64,000 bases of DNA from assembly GCF_035046485.1 (NCBI RefSeq), contig NC_085138.1:362021238-362085237 (forward strand). Reading direction: 5' to 3'. How positions within the stretch are numbered: the first letter of the stretch is position 1; the number at the start of each line of letters is the position of its first letter. Below are positions 9,870-22,429 of this stretch, piece by piece. The notes under the pieces are model-generated. The model searched no databases. It was given only the letters and a program-made list of their open reading frames with translations, and had not been told where the DNA came from. Origin of the DNA: Aedes albopictus. Lineage: Eukaryota > Arthropoda > Insecta > Diptera > Culicidae. The translations under genes and the position numbers were made by a program.

Positions 9870-10556
9870 AAAAAAAAACGATCAATTCTGACTATACATG
9901 TCAATGGTTGCTCCTCCGTGATTGATCTGAACTGGTACCAGTTGCACTGAGATCCAACTGAATAAGGGGCTGGGACATTCCACTTATTCTCAATGTGCAA
10001 TTTTAGCAGCTCATGCATATTTGATCAATACCGGCGCCGGCCAAGTCCTTATAGTCAGCTGGGAAGGGAAAAGAATGTTAGAGTGTACTGGTTGTTGCTA
10101 CTAGAGACCGAGAGCACTCTGCGTCCCCACAACCCGCACGGACTGGGGTATTTGTTAGACGGAAAGGATGGGAGATCTGGGAGTCACCGTTGGGTCGGTG
10201 ATGTGATCCATGGATAGGGTTATTTATAGTGTTCGTGATAGATTGTGTGGTGAATAAGGTGAATAAGGTCAAGCGGCACAGCACGCTTTGGTTGCATAAC
10301 TTATAAGGCGTTATATATACACTGTGCTGTGAGTGGAAATTGGAAGGAAGGGAAACGACTTTTTTCAATTCGTTTCTGGTTCTAGCGATGGCTATGAACA
10401 TATGAATATACATGAGTTGTATATGTAGAGGAAGAGAGAGCGAGAGAAAGTGGATAGAAAGATACAAAGTAGGATGAAAAGGACGGGCCAGGGATTGAAC
10501 CCATGACCTTCTGCATACGAATCAGAAGCGGTAGCCACTAGACCACCAAGCCCGTC
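9870..10556 (-). mobile_element. tRNA-derived SINE flanked by a perfect 27-bp target duplication
   Basis: Read on the minus strand, the 5' end (10556 downwards) is tRNA-like: a box-A region GTGGTCTAGTGGCTACC and a box B GGTTCAATCC, followed by about 600 bp of unrelated body. The direct repeats 9843-9869 and 10557-10583 are identical over 27 bp and bound the element exactly. The downstream flank begins with an A-run on the plus strand, so the usual 3' A-tail is not seen. A long SINE typical of Aedes is inferred; I do not name the family. Confidence 0.75.
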
Positions 10557-10583
10557 TTTAAAATATGCAATCTCGATTCTGTA

Positions 10584-11401
10584 GGCTAGAAACTCCAAAA
10601 GTATACCCCTTCTGCGTATTCCTATTTCAATCAGAGACGTCTCTTTTACTTTTTCTGCTCTTTATTGCATGTGGCTGGAAATTCTCTTCTGAATGATTGC
10701 TCATTCTTCCTATATTTGCATGTTATCTATCACACCCTTTCCATACATGTCCGCTTTCGGTCTAGTTTTGAAAGCATGCAATACAATATCCTTTTAAACA
10801 TTCTTGAACCCCTGTCCCCTATTGCACCACACAAAGATGCACCCTTCTTACTTATTTTGGATGCTGCAGCAGTAGTTGCAGCCCAGGTCAATACAAAGAT
10901 ACACGGATAGGCAATGGTATTGGAGTATTTAGGTAGGCATGATTGTCTTTTCCCACTATTTTGTTTTCAAGGATCTTCTCGGATGCCTATGGTTCAACTG
11001 TACATGTGCAATACTTGTGTGGTTTACGCATATCCGTATTTGTGATGTCCTTGTTAACCATTCAAATGCATGTACATACATATGTTGGTTAAAGTGGAAA
11101 AGTACGTCGCAAGTACCAATGTTTTAACACACCGAGTCAGCAAACGAGGCCATAGGCGAACAGAATATAACTTATTCTTATTTTTGTTTTACATTTGCAA
11201 TATGTGTTTAGAAAAATGCACCCGCTTGATTTATATTAATCTTGAAACCTTTTCGTCAAAACTCGGGACCTGTTTTGAACTGGGTTTCATAGTGTTTTTA
11301 TTGTTGCTAATTTAACCCTCATTGGATGTTAGATTAGACGTACTACGCTGACTATGTAGTACATATACGTTCAGCCTGTCTGGGTTATACTGACCCTAAC
11401 A
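10584..11401. other. No gene seen
   Basis: AT-rich sequence with short chance ORFs only. I see no splice-supported exon, RNA gene or terminal repeat pair. Confidence 0.5.
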
Positions 11402-13875
11402 TTCATGGTACAAGGTCGCGCGTAATAAATACTCGCAGCTGGTTAAACAAACAAGATGCGAGTATATTCAGAGGAAAATTGATCAGCATCAACAGCAAAG
11501 AGTTATGGAAAATTTTGAAATCTTTGTTAAAGCCTAGTAATTGTAAACCGCGGTCCATAACCTTCAACGGCACATTAGAAGAGTCCGAACAAGTTATCGC
11601 GTGTAGATTTAATGAATATTTCGTCGATAGTGTTTCATCTATTAATCAATCAATTGAATTAGTAGATGAGCCTGACGAATTAAAACAGCCAATTAGTATT
11701 AACAATAGATTTGAATCTTTTCACCCAATAACTTTGGAAGAATTGAAAAATATTTGCTTTTCTATGGGAAAAACGGCTGGCGTAGATAATGTAAATGCTA
11801 GAGTTATACAGGATTGCTTTGATGTCATCGGACACAACCTGCTGGACCTGATTAATGAATCATTACAAACTGGGCACGTGCCGCATGTTTGGAAGGAATC
11901 TTTAGTGATTCCCATTCAAAAAGTTGCTGGAACGATTAAAGCCGAAGAGTTTCGTCCCATCAACATGTTGCACACATTAGAGAAAATTTTGGAACTTGTT
12001 GTTAAAGGCCAGCTGTTAGCTTATCTAAATAGTTTTAATTTGCTAATACCGGAGCAATCGGGTTATCGGGAAGGTCATTCCTGTGAAACCGCATTGAATC
12101 TGGTGCTAGCGAAATGGAAAGAGAAACTAGAGCGTAAAGATACGATTGTTGCTGTTTTTTTGGATCTCAAACGCGCTTTTGAAACAATTTCTCGGCCCTT
12201 GTTGTTGAAAACAATAAAGCGCTTTGGATTTGCGGGTTCTGCATATAGATGGTTCGAAAGCTATTTGTGTGACAGAACCCAACGGACTGCTTTCAATGAT
12301 TCAATTTCGAGCCCCGTGGTGAACAGCCTTGGCGTACCACAGGGGAGTGTATTAGGGCCCGTTTTATTCATTATGTATATAAATGACATGCGGCGAGTCT
12401 TACGATTTTGCGATATTAATCTTTTTGCTGATGATACCGTTATATTCATTGCAGCCAAAGATCTGAGGGAAGCCGTTTCACAGATGAATGCAGATTTACG
12501 TTCTCTGAGTAAATGGTTGAAGTACAAACAGTTGAAATTGAATATAAGTAAAACTAAATTCATGGTCATTTCACGGAATCGAGTAAACTATGATGTCTCT
12601 GTAGAAATTGATAGTGAGACAATTGATCGTGTGCGCGAAATTAAATATCTTGGCGTGATTATTGATGACAGACTAAAGTTTGACGCTCACATCGACAATG
12701 TCATCAAGAAAATAGCCAAAAAGTATGGTATTCTATGTCGATTAAAAAACGATTTGACTATTGCTAGTAAAATACAGTTGTACAAATCAATCATTTCTCC
12801 ACACATTGAGTTTTGCCCATCCATTTTGTTTTTAGCTAATGAAACACAAATATCAAGGCTACAGCGTTTGCAAAATAAAATAATGCGGTTGATTTTAAGA
12901 TGTAACAGATTCACTTCCTTAACTTTTTTGTTGGACGCCCTTCAGTGGTTGTCAGTGAAGCAAAGAATTGTATATTTAACGTTGGTGTTCATTTTTAAAT
13001 TAAAGAATGGTATGCTGCCTAGATATTTGTGTGATCGAATTGAAAGAGGAAGTGACATTCATAGTTACAACACTAGAAACGCGGATCAAATAAGAACACC
13101 CTACTTTTTGCATGGTGCTTCACAAAATTCCTTGTATTATAAAGGTATAAATGTTTTCAATTCGATGCCTGACCACATCACGAATGCAGTTACGCTATCA
13201 CAGTTTAAAAGACTATGTATTTCACACGTAAAAGCTGCTTTTTGAACAGCTACTCTGTTGACTTTTTATTCTTGACTAGATTTTGTATCTTGACGAAGTT
13301 TACCAACGGATATTTTGTGTGGACAATTTATATTTTTGTAATAGGAGGCATGAACAAACAAATGGTCGCCCCGATGATGATGATGGATTTTATATTTGTT
13401 GACGTAGTATTATTAACTGAACTTATTTTGTGTAGTCTACAAAAGTTTGAGTCTCGCGCGCGGTGACAGGTATAAATGACATTTTTGTATTTATTTATCA
13501 TATGGAATATTTGTACTGCTGAAGGATTCTGTAGATTAGTAGTGAGTTGTCTAGTTGAATGTCGGGAATTTCTTGAGAATGAGAATATTGCCGACTGTTT
13601 TGACATCGCGCGAACGTTATCAATCCTCGCAATATTTTTGATTTTCTGATCTTTCATGATCACTAGTAACGCTTGCAAAAATCTGTAGTTGAGAGCAGCA
13701 GTATTTTGAAATTTATGTTTTTGCTGTATAGTATGACAAATTATAATGTTGTTTATATCTGTAAAAAGAATCAGACCGTATTTAGTTTGCAAATCTGATT
13801 TCATTGATCATAATTAATAATTATCTTAAAGATATATCGTCTAGCTCAAACCTTTGTAGGGGTATGTGGCGGGAC

Positions 13876-13910
<35 letters not shown>

Positions 13911-13912
13911 AC
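11402..13912 (+). mobile_element. 5'-truncated non-LTR retrotransposon with reverse transcriptase
   Basis: Reading starts abruptly near 11402 with WYKVARNKYSQLVKQTR, then a one-base shift near 11472 moves into a frame open to 13245 (588 codons). All the core RT motifs are present in order: FRPINMLHTLEKILE, a VAVFLDLKRAFETI block, GVPQGSVLGPVLFIMYINDM (exactly 20 residues) and the catalytic LFADDT, then NISKTKF and YLGVIIDD. The C-terminus has the FKLKNGMLPRYL and SYNTRNADQIRTP blocks common to the Jockey/CR1/L2 group, with no RNase H. The endonuclease and any ORF1 are missing. About 630 bp of 3' UTR ends in a (CAT)n run at 13876-13910. It cannot be autonomous in this state. Confidence 0.85.
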
Positions 13913-13960
13913 ATCTTACTAGGGTTAATTAAAAATTTATTTGAATATGTAACCACATAA

Positions 13961-14226
13961 ACTTCTTCTTCTTCTTTATGTCTCTAAATCCCCACTGGGA
14001 CTTGGCCTGTCTCGCTTCAACTTAGTGTTCCTTGAGCAATTCAATAGTTATTAATTGAGGGGCTTTCTTTGCCTGTCATTGCATGAATTTGTATATTGTG
14101 AGGCAAGGACAGCGATACACTATGCCCAGGGAGTCGATTAAATTTTCCCGACTGGAAAGGAAATCGAACCCACCAGCCGTCTCCGGATTGTAGATCCAAA
14201 GCCTTTACCGCTACACTAACTGGAAT
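13961..14226 (-). mobile_element. tRNA-derived SINE with GAA-triplet tail, copy 1
   Basis: On the minus strand it starts CCAGTTAGTGTAGCGGTAAAG (box A region), carries box B GGTTCGATTT, and ends in (GAA)n at 13962-13976. Two further copies lie at 18200 and 36220. The structure (tRNA head, conserved body, triplet tail) fits what I recall of the Aedes Feilai family; the family name is inference. Confidence 0.75.
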
Positions 14227-14414
14227 CACTTCATCTGGTTCAATTGAGAACATGACAATCTTCTCGTAGCCCACCTTTTATCATAAATCCATCTCTCTTT
14301 CGGCTTAGATGCCGACCCACAACACACTCGCGTTAAATGCCCATTAACGACAAGTTAGAGCGAATGGTGTGGGCTCGGAGTCAGTTTGACTTTCTAATCA
14401 ACAAAATCGTTACC

Positions 14415-14489
14415 TGTTCTGTGGCTTAGTTGGTTAAAGCGCCGGTCTAGCGAATACGGAGTCATTGGTTTGAATCTCACCAGAACGCG
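14415..14489 (+). other. tRNA-like sequence, degenerate
   Basis: GTGGCTTAGTTGGTTAAAGC resembles a D-arm/box A, and GGTTTGAATCTC is a box B with the essential C changed to T. The T-stem pairs poorly and I cannot draw a clean cloverleaf. More likely a decayed tRNA pseudogene or SINE head than a working tRNA gene. Confidence 0.4.
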
Positions 14490-14589
14490 ATTTGTACACA
14501 TATTCATCTCTCAATTTGCCAATTACCAACATTCTGTGCCTTCTAATTAATAACAAGTGTTTCAGACATACCAGCAAATCTGGTAAAAT

Positions 14590-14925
14590 GCCAGTGAATA
14601 ATATACAACATTGTACGTCAAGAATTCCTTCAGGATTTCCTGTGAAAATTCTTCCCGCAGGAGTTCTACCAACATTCACGACTACTCCAGTAATACCTTT
14701 ATAAACTTCTTTTGGAATTTCTCTATACACTTTCTCCAGGAATTTCTTCAAAAAATCTTGCAATACTTAATTTCTCTGGGAGTTAAAAAAAAACACTTAC
14801 AAGATTACCTTCACAAATTCCTCGATTTCCCTGAATTGTGGATTTGCCAGAAAAAATACCTATTGGAACGTGTACAAGAATTTGTGAAGAAACTGTATAA
14901 TCCTACAACGAGACTAATTTGACAC
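14590..14925. repeat. Decayed GGAATTCCTTC-type repeat
   Basis: Scattered imperfect pieces such as AAGAATTCCTTCAGGATTTC, GGAATTTC and CAGGAATTTCTTC at roughly 12-bp and 24-bp spacing. They look like an old, diverged relative of the two fresh 24-bp arrays in this window. Confidence 0.4.
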
Positions 14926-15419
14926 ATTCCATGCGTTACGTTTTGCGCGAGAATCAAACATCTGCTTCCAAAAATTGTTATGTTGTTAAATACATGCTAA
15001 CCAGCATATCAAACGATCAGATTTGAATAGAAGATTCAATTTATGCTTTCTAATTGTGAATTGGACACTTTTTTACTTCGAAAAAAAATCAAGAAATACA
15101 GCGTAACGGGACACCATCGCAAAAAATGACAAATTTTGGTGTTCAACCAAGATATTTGCTACTTTCTCGAAACAGTTTTCAATGTTTTGAGTGCTATTGG
15201 AAGAATATAAGTAATTATCTACATTTTGGTTGAAAAATAATCAAAATCGACTGCAAGAGTCTGTAAATATCGTTCAATGAAGTTCAAAAACCGCGGTGTA
15301 GAAGTGCGTGGAATGTGTCATTTGATGTTTGGAGCCGCCGAAAGAAATTGAAAGTCGGTTCGCGGATCGTTTTTGTGATTTGAAATCGGCAATGCTCCTA
15401 CATTTAACAGAAACATATG

Positions 15420-15915
15420 GGAATATTCCAGTGAAAACAAATGAAAAAAATATTAAGGAACAAGGAATTTACAGAAAGATGCCTCCTCTAGGAATTCTTG
15501 AAAAAAGAACCCCTAGAAAAGGAACTCCTAAAGAAACCCCAGTATGGGTTTTTGAAGGGATTTCCTGAAGTATACCCTGGAGGAAAATCTGTATGAACTT
15601 CTGTGGGCAAATCTGCAGGAACTCCCAGAGTCTTTCATGCATTGATTACTGGAACTTTTTTCAAACTTGATTCTGCGAGTTTTTTTTAGGACGACATAGG
15701 AACTTTGAGAGTAATTCGTTGCTAGTTTAAGGAACTTCTTAAGCAACTCCTGAAGCAATTACCGAAGGGACTCTTTCAAGAGCTTCAGAATAAACCTCCA
15801 AAATACCTGAGAGGAATTTTGAAACAATTCCTAAAAGTTGTTTTGGAATATTTGGTTGCAGGATTAATTTCTGCAGGGAGTTCTAGAAAGAAGATCCTTG
15901 AAGGAGAAAGACTTC
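15420..15915. repeat. Decayed GGAATTCCTTC-type repeat, second block
   Basis: Many imperfect GGAACTCC, GGAATTCTTG and CCTGAAG pieces in both orientations. No gene is apparent. Same interpretation as the block at 14590. Confidence 0.35.
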
Positions 15916-18199
15916 ATAAACTTCATAATGTAAAATAGACTACTGGCCTTCATATATGTAAAATAGACTACTGGCCAAAGCTGATGTTCCACTCTAATTG
16001 GCGATTACAAGTAGAGGTTATAACGTGAAAATTTGGTAGTTTGAAAGGGAAACACCAGTTTCCTATCAGCTTAATCATCATTTTTTTTTTTATAAATTTG
16101 TCGGTAAATCGATTTTTTCTACCCCGTTTTTACAAAAAAGGATTTATCTGGACTCAATCACTAAAAGACGAAATGGGATTAAAAAACCCTCTAGGAGGCC
16201 AAATGCTAAACAGAAGCAAAAATAAAATGATGATTGTTTATTCTTCTTTTACGGAAAAGGAAAATCTATAACCTAGCTCTATTAACTATCTAACACAGAT
16301 CTAAATAGCGTAGGTAGCGCTATTCTAAAACAGTAATTTACACACTCTAAACTGAATTACTAATGATTGAAATAGAAGAAAATTTTATGCATTTATTGCA
16401 GTTCCTGGTAACAACAAGCAACATATGAACTTCATGAAGCTTTTGTAGAAATCCTGAATTAAAAACCTGAAAAAAGACATCAAGGAGTTCTTGAAATATT
16501 CGAGGTCCTCTTTTAAACCCTTCAAAAGAATCACTATATACCTATGAACGAATTTTCGAAAAAAAATCCATAATCAAACCGCTAGGAGAATTTTGAAGAT
16601 TTGTATTTTATTGTTTCAATGTTAGCGAGTTACAATAAAAATTTCAGCTCAATCGGATCATTGGTTATGGAAAATTATGTGTAAGAAGGGAGCAACTTCG
16701 CTTAACAATAGAACAAAGATCGATTGAATTGTATACTACACTGACACTGTTTATTTCCTTCACGTTTTCGTAAACTAGTTTAATCTAAAGGATTTCTTCA
16801 GGGATGTCTTCAATATAACCTTGTCATGTACTAGACCTCCTGATTTTTTCAGGAACACTTTTAGCTTTTAGAATATTCTTTCAATATTTCTCAAGAATAC
16901 CAATAGAACTTCCTTCAGAATGACAAAGGGATTTTTTCTGGAATACTCTCAGAGATTAAAATCTTGCATAATGATTTTTTCAGCGTCTTTATAGGAATAA
17001 CTTCGTGGATCTCATGGCCATTTTTTTTCGTGAAAAGTGTAAAACTTTCAAACCAAATTCTCATAATGGTATTCCACTCAAGTCTTAGCGAGTCCCTTTA
17101 AATACCAAAATATTGCTGTTGTCAAACTTGACAGCCTAAATCAAAAGCCTGAAACTCTTGTTATTTCAATGAGATATCTTATTGGGGAATAACAATACTG
17201 ATTTGTAAAAACGATTGTTTTTGTTGTTGTTCGTTAACCATGCTCATAACATGCTAAATTTAGTAATTTTGTCCAAGGTCATCCATCAAGGCAGAGTTAA
17301 AAATCAAAACAGCCCAGCATCTAGAGCTAATTAATTTTTCTTTTCCACAAAAGAGGTATAACAAACACTCGAATTTCAAGAATCCGTATTGCAATGTGTA
17401 TAAAACCAATACTCATATATATTGTAGGTAGATATGTACCTAAATTAGTTTCCTGTATTCACAGACATCATCTCTTGCTTATTTAGCTATGCATGCAATG
17501 CAGTATTGGTTTTGCATTTGTGTCAGAGGAGGTCTTTTAAGCTTTTGAGAAATTATACATCAAGGCAGAATTAACAAAAACAGATCGAACCAAGAGGGGA
17601 GAATGGTTCCAAACAGCATCATATTTACAGAGCGCCAAGATTCGATGTAGATCTCTTTTAGATGGACATTCGTACAATGGCATCTTATTGTTTCAGTTTA
17701 TTCACAAAAGTATTGATTTTGGTGTTTTGCACTATGGCAATATGGCTGTAAATATGTAGAGGCAACATTGAAGATTTTCCTAGACATTCGTTTAAATTGT
17801 TTTTTTTTTAGAACTGCCTTACCAAAAGTATCAAGTTTCAAAACCAAGTATTCATTGTATCGATTCATATATATTAAATTTGATTTGCTATATTTATAAT
17901 ATTTATATTTTTAATTCTCCACACCAGTTAATTATGTAACTCAAATGAGTTCTACAATGAAAAAAAATCTTTGCATAAAATTTTATATGCAACTCGTTTT
18001 TTTTTTGACAGCCGACATGGATTTACGAGAATTTCGATTTGTATTAAGGCCTAACTGACATTTTCGATTTCTCCTCATCGATTCTCTCTTTGTGTTAGGT
18101 ACTACGGAAAGTGTATTAGGTTTTCCATAGATTGTTTGGTTGAAATGCGAAGACGACGACTACATCTTGCTCTAGAAACAAAAAGAATAATGATTTAGT
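15916..18199. other. AT-rich DNA without genes
   Basis: No supported exon. There is a direct duplication of ATGTAAAATAGACTACTGGCC near 15936-15975. A fragment of the GAGTTGCATAATG fold-back family lies near 17935-18010. A block near 16600-16790 resembles 40580-40830, so both probably derive from one transposon. Confidence 0.5.
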
Positions 18200-18461
18200 T
18201 TCCAGTTAGCCTAGTGGTTAAGGCTATGGATCGTCAATCAGGAGACGGCGGGTTCGATTGCCGTTCCAGTCGGGAAAATTTTCTCGATTCCCTGGGCATA
18301 GTGTATCATTGTATTTGCCTCACAATGTACAAATTCATGCAGTGAGTGGCAGGCAAAGAAAGCCCTTCAATTAATAACTGTGGAAGTGCTCATTGAACAC
18401 TAAGTTGAAGTGAGGCAGGCCAAGCCCCATTGGGACGTCGAGCCATAAAGAAGAAGAAGAA
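18200..18461 (+). mobile_element. tRNA-derived SINE with GAA-triplet tail, copy 2
   Basis: The best preserved of the three copies. It starts TTCCAGTTAGCCTAGTGG, has box B GGTTCGATTG, a body including CCCTGGGCATAGTGTATCAT, and a tail (AAG)n at 18448-18461. Confidence 0.8.
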
Positions 18462-18704
18462 TGGTTTTGTTTGTTCTGATCAAGTTATTAGCAAAGGAGA
18501 GTTTCGACAAAGAGAAATCGATCAAGTCAGTTAGGCCCTTAAGAAAAATCATTGTCGTATTATTTTGTCGTTTCGTATATCTGTAACTTTTGATGTAGTG
18601 AACAGAACTCAATCGATTAAATACAAATCAAAATTCACGTAGCGACTGTCAAAATTTCAGCCAAATCCATTCTACCATACCAGTACCATAATTTCTATTT
18701 TATA

Positions 18705-19866
18705 CAGGGTGTTAGGTTCGTGAGTGCAAACTTTTTAAAGGGTGATAGAGGACCATAAATGGTGAAAAAATTGTTCTACACATATGGTCAAAACTCAACC
18801 GTTACGTAGTTATTAAACTTCCCACGTTTTTTTTTATTTTTATTGCCTTAACTGACTATAACTTTAAAATGGTCAAACTTATCGCAATTTTTTACCCTTA
18901 TTCGAAAGATTATTGAATTTTCTATCAAATGGCATCTTTGAATCGATTGGTTTAGTTAAATAACTAAGTTTTCTAGAGCAAATAGCTCAAAAGTAGTGTG
19001 TTTGTTTTTGTTTTTGTAAATTATCTTTGAAAAATGCGTAATAATTTGAAATTATTTCTAAGGCAAAGTTGTGGCCCCTATTGCACTCTACAATTCATTC
19101 TTTGACATGAAATTTCTATCTCTTATCGTTTTCTTGCAATTTTGATTTAAACATCGCATTTCAGATCATAAATTTGCAATTGTCAAGGTAAGCACTTTTT
19201 TGTGCACTGTGCCGCACATTTAAATCGAAATTGCAAGAAAACGATTAGAGCTAAAAGTTTGGTGTCAAAGAACGAACTGTAGGGTGGAACAGGGGCCACA
19301 ATTTTGCCGAAGAAAGAATTTTAATTGAAATTTCTATCTCTTATCGTTTTCTTGCAATTTTGATTTAAACATCGCATTTCAGATCATAAATTTGCAATTG
19401 TCAAGGTAAGCACTTTTTTGTGCACTGTGCCGCACATTTAAATCGAAATTGCAAGAAAACGATAAGAGCTAAAAGTTTGGTGTCAAAGAACGAACTGTAG
19501 GGTGGAACAGGGGCCACAATTTTGCCGAAGAAAGAATTTTAATTGATTACGCATGTTTCAAAGATAATTGACAAAAACAAATTAAAATACGCTATTTTGA
19601 GCTATTTTGCTCTGAAAACTTATTTATGCCATTTGATAGAAAATTGGTAAATTATTGACTTTCAAATAAGGGTAAAAAAACTGTGATAAGTTTGACCATT
19701 TTAAAGTTATAGCCAGTTGAGGCAATAATAACCAAAAACATGGAAAGTTCAATAACTACGTAACGGTTGAGATTTGACCATATGCGTAGAACATTTTTTT
19801 CACCATTTATGGTTCTCTATCGATATCACCCTTTAAAAAGTTTGCTCTCACGAACCAAACACCCTG
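18705..19866. mobile_element. Long fold-back element with TATA duplication and internal tandem copy
   Basis: Arms of about 400 bp or more are inverted copies: CAGGGTGTTAGGTTCGTGAG at the left and its complement at the right. The element is bounded by TATA at 18701-18704 and 19867-19870. Inside, about 220 bp is duplicated in tandem (19103-19324 and 19325-19546). No transposase is present. TATA target duplications fit the TAYA-type MITEs described in Aedes; that link is inference. Confidence 0.75.
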
Positions 19867-19870
19867 TATA

Positions 19871-21910
19871 GCTCATTTCGGTCTCATAATGATCAACTTT
19901 TCTGTACAGGTTCATTATGCAACTGAAATGAGTTGCATAATGAAAAATAGTTACATTTTCAACTCATTTGAGTTGCATTATAAACATTATGCAACCCAAA
20001 TGAGTTGTTTAATGAAAAACAAAAAACATTGCATAAAATTTTGTAGGTATGAAGCTCGTTGCAAAACTTGTTTTTTTCCAGCACTCTTCGTAAAATCAAA
20101 TTTTTGCAACTCCTTACATAATAGTTATTTATGTAACAAGTTGCAAAAAGTTGTTTTTTTTTCAGCACGAGTCGTACATTTATCCAACGAGGCATGCCGA
20201 GTTGGATAAATACGAAGAGTGCTGAAAAATCGAGTTTTGCAACGAGTTCCATACAAAATTTTATGCAATGATTTTTTTCATTATACAACTCATTTGAGTA
20301 GCATAATGTTCATAATGCAACTCAAATGAGTTGCATAATGAACATTATGCAACTATTTTTCATTATGCAACTTATTTCAGTTGTATAATGAACCGGTACG
20401 GAAAAGTAAGTCCCCTCCCCCTGGATATTCAATCTTGACGCGATGGGAGGGCTTAACCCATTAGCACTTTAGTGCCAGTTTATTCACCACCGCTTGGACT
20501 TTGAGCTAGATATATCTGGTTTACGAGTTGAGCGCAAGTGAAGGAATCGGCCGTAAGTGCTAATGGGAACCAAAGGAGTATCCGTTGTGCATTTATCACA
20601 AGTTCAAGACAAGTTATAATTCAGCTTGCATAGACCTAATCTTTGTATTTATTGAATTTTCTCAAATTTAACAATAATTGTTAAATTTAACGTAACGCAA
20701 GAGTGGGTAGGGGAGGTCTCTGCGTTACACTCATCATTTATCACTTGAAATCGAAAGTACACAGGACAGGGGACGCTAGGATAAGTTGACTTACAGCCTT
20801 ACAGATTGGATTCATTACAATTTGAAAATTATGGACTGATTAGGTAAAGATAAAACTGTTGATTATAGGAGTTTATATTTGTATTTTTTTTTGTATGGGT
20901 TTTGTGAATTTATAAAAGTTGACAAATAATCATTATCATTTTTCAGTTGACTGAACTTTTTTGTTTTTATATCTTAGACGGTATTATTTCACTGATCAAA
21001 AAAAAAGCAGGAATTTAGTTAGGACTTAGGACGGTTGACAATGTAAAGGGTTACGATGGATATAATATTACTTTGGACTGAGATGATCACAGATATGCAG
21101 AAGACGATTAGCGAAATTAGGAACACAATTTGATACATTATTGACTATATTTTGACAAATAGGGTTTGACAATTTTTTTTACAATATCGAATGGAAGCTC
21201 AAAAAGTGTTATCTAACACTAATATGAGAGTTATTTGGGGATGATGCTGGTGCTGTCAATGACTAACATCGGTTATTGACACTATTGGTAATCAGCTTGA
21301 AATAATTTTCAGAATGTATTATAAAATAATTGAGGATATTATCTGAATATTGTTTGGGGAAGCTGCCAGAAAAACTAGTTGCCCATATCGGCTAAAAACG
21401 CTAGCTCTGGTAGCTGTCTTCGAATAATTTTCAGAAATATCAAATGTTTAAACATTAGCTACGACACATTTTTTTTTGTTTTTGCTCTTTGTATATTTCT
21501 TAAGAATAGTACTCTGAAGGCGTTAACATAGACATAGACACCCTTTTTTTTTATCTCTGAATGTTGTCCAGTGACCTCGGAGATTTTCGATTATTGAAAT
21601 ATTGTTCAATTATCAAATCATCTTTGGAGCTTCCATTCGATCAAAACACTAGTGCGATGGGAAAAGTTAAAAACAGTATTTTTAAAAACTACTACGACCC
21701 AATGCTAATTACTACACACTTTGCTCAAGTTGACGACATCGTCTAGTCCATCGTGAGTATTGGTCCTAGTAGGGGGAAAGTTGGGAAAGGGTCCAGGCTT
21801 TGCTATCAGCTGTCCTGCAGCTCCACCTGATCACTCTTCAAAAAAAAAAAAAAAATAATGAACCGGTACGGAAAAGTAAGTCATTATGATACTGAAATGA
21901 GTAGTATAAA
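19871..21910. mobile_element. GAGTTGCATAATG fold-back element, split by a 1.4-kb insertion
   Basis: An element built from repeated, alternating GCAACTCATTTGAGTTGC-type palindromes. Its left end near 19875 (GCTCATTTCGGTCTCATAAT) matches, inverted, the sequence after 21883 (ATTATGATACTGAAATGAG). The two halves 19871-20412 and 21856-21910 belong together. A related copy is at 35518-35850. Confidence 0.7.
20413..21855 (+). mobile_element. 1.44-kb retroinsertion with A-tail and 27-bp target duplication
   Basis: The stretch ends in a run of about 17 A and is flanked by identical 27-bp repeats, 20386-20412 and 21856-21882. It sits inside a fold-back element. No reverse transcriptase or recognisable protein is present; the longest frame is 61 codons. 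It is probably the 3' part of an A-tailed LINE or a processed non-coding transcript moved by LINE machinery. Confidence 0.7.
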
Positions 21911-22429
21911 ATAGAAATTATAATACTGAATTGCATAAATAAATAACTGTTATTCAAAACATTTAGAAATGAAAATCTTAGTCTTCTAGATTTGTCATTT
22001 TTTTAAACTGAAAAGTAGTTTTCCTAGAAATGTCTATCTGTTGAGGAATTTAGATTGTTCTTTTGGGAGAAATGAGCATTTCCATTTTTTTCAGATTAGT
22101 ATTAGAACCGTAAAAGCATTTCTTTGAGAAGTTTTCCAAATACGACGTAAAAACCTTAAGGCTTTTTACGGCACCATCAGCATCGGCAGCCATGTTGGAT
22201 ATGTGGCTCGAAATTTCATAGTGATAATTCTCTGCCACCAAAACGAATATTCGTATGAAAATGTATCATCCTATATGCTCACTCGCAGTGATTACGATGA
22301 TACCTTTTCTGCTGCGTAGCTTCAGAATTGACAGTTTTTTATCACTTCAAAAACGCGAGGCAAACAATCATTGAAAAGGAAAAAATCAATGATTTGTTTA
22401 AAAATTTAGTGATGCATCATGACACCTTA
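21911..22429. other. No gene seen
   Basis: AT-rich filler between two repeat elements. Only short chance frames. Confidence 0.45.

Noticed and set aside
12261..12569. Minus-strand frames within the LINE
   Set aside because: Shadows of the reverse transcriptase frame.
14415..14489. Functional tRNA gene
   Set aside because: Box B has lost its invariant C and stems do not pair well.
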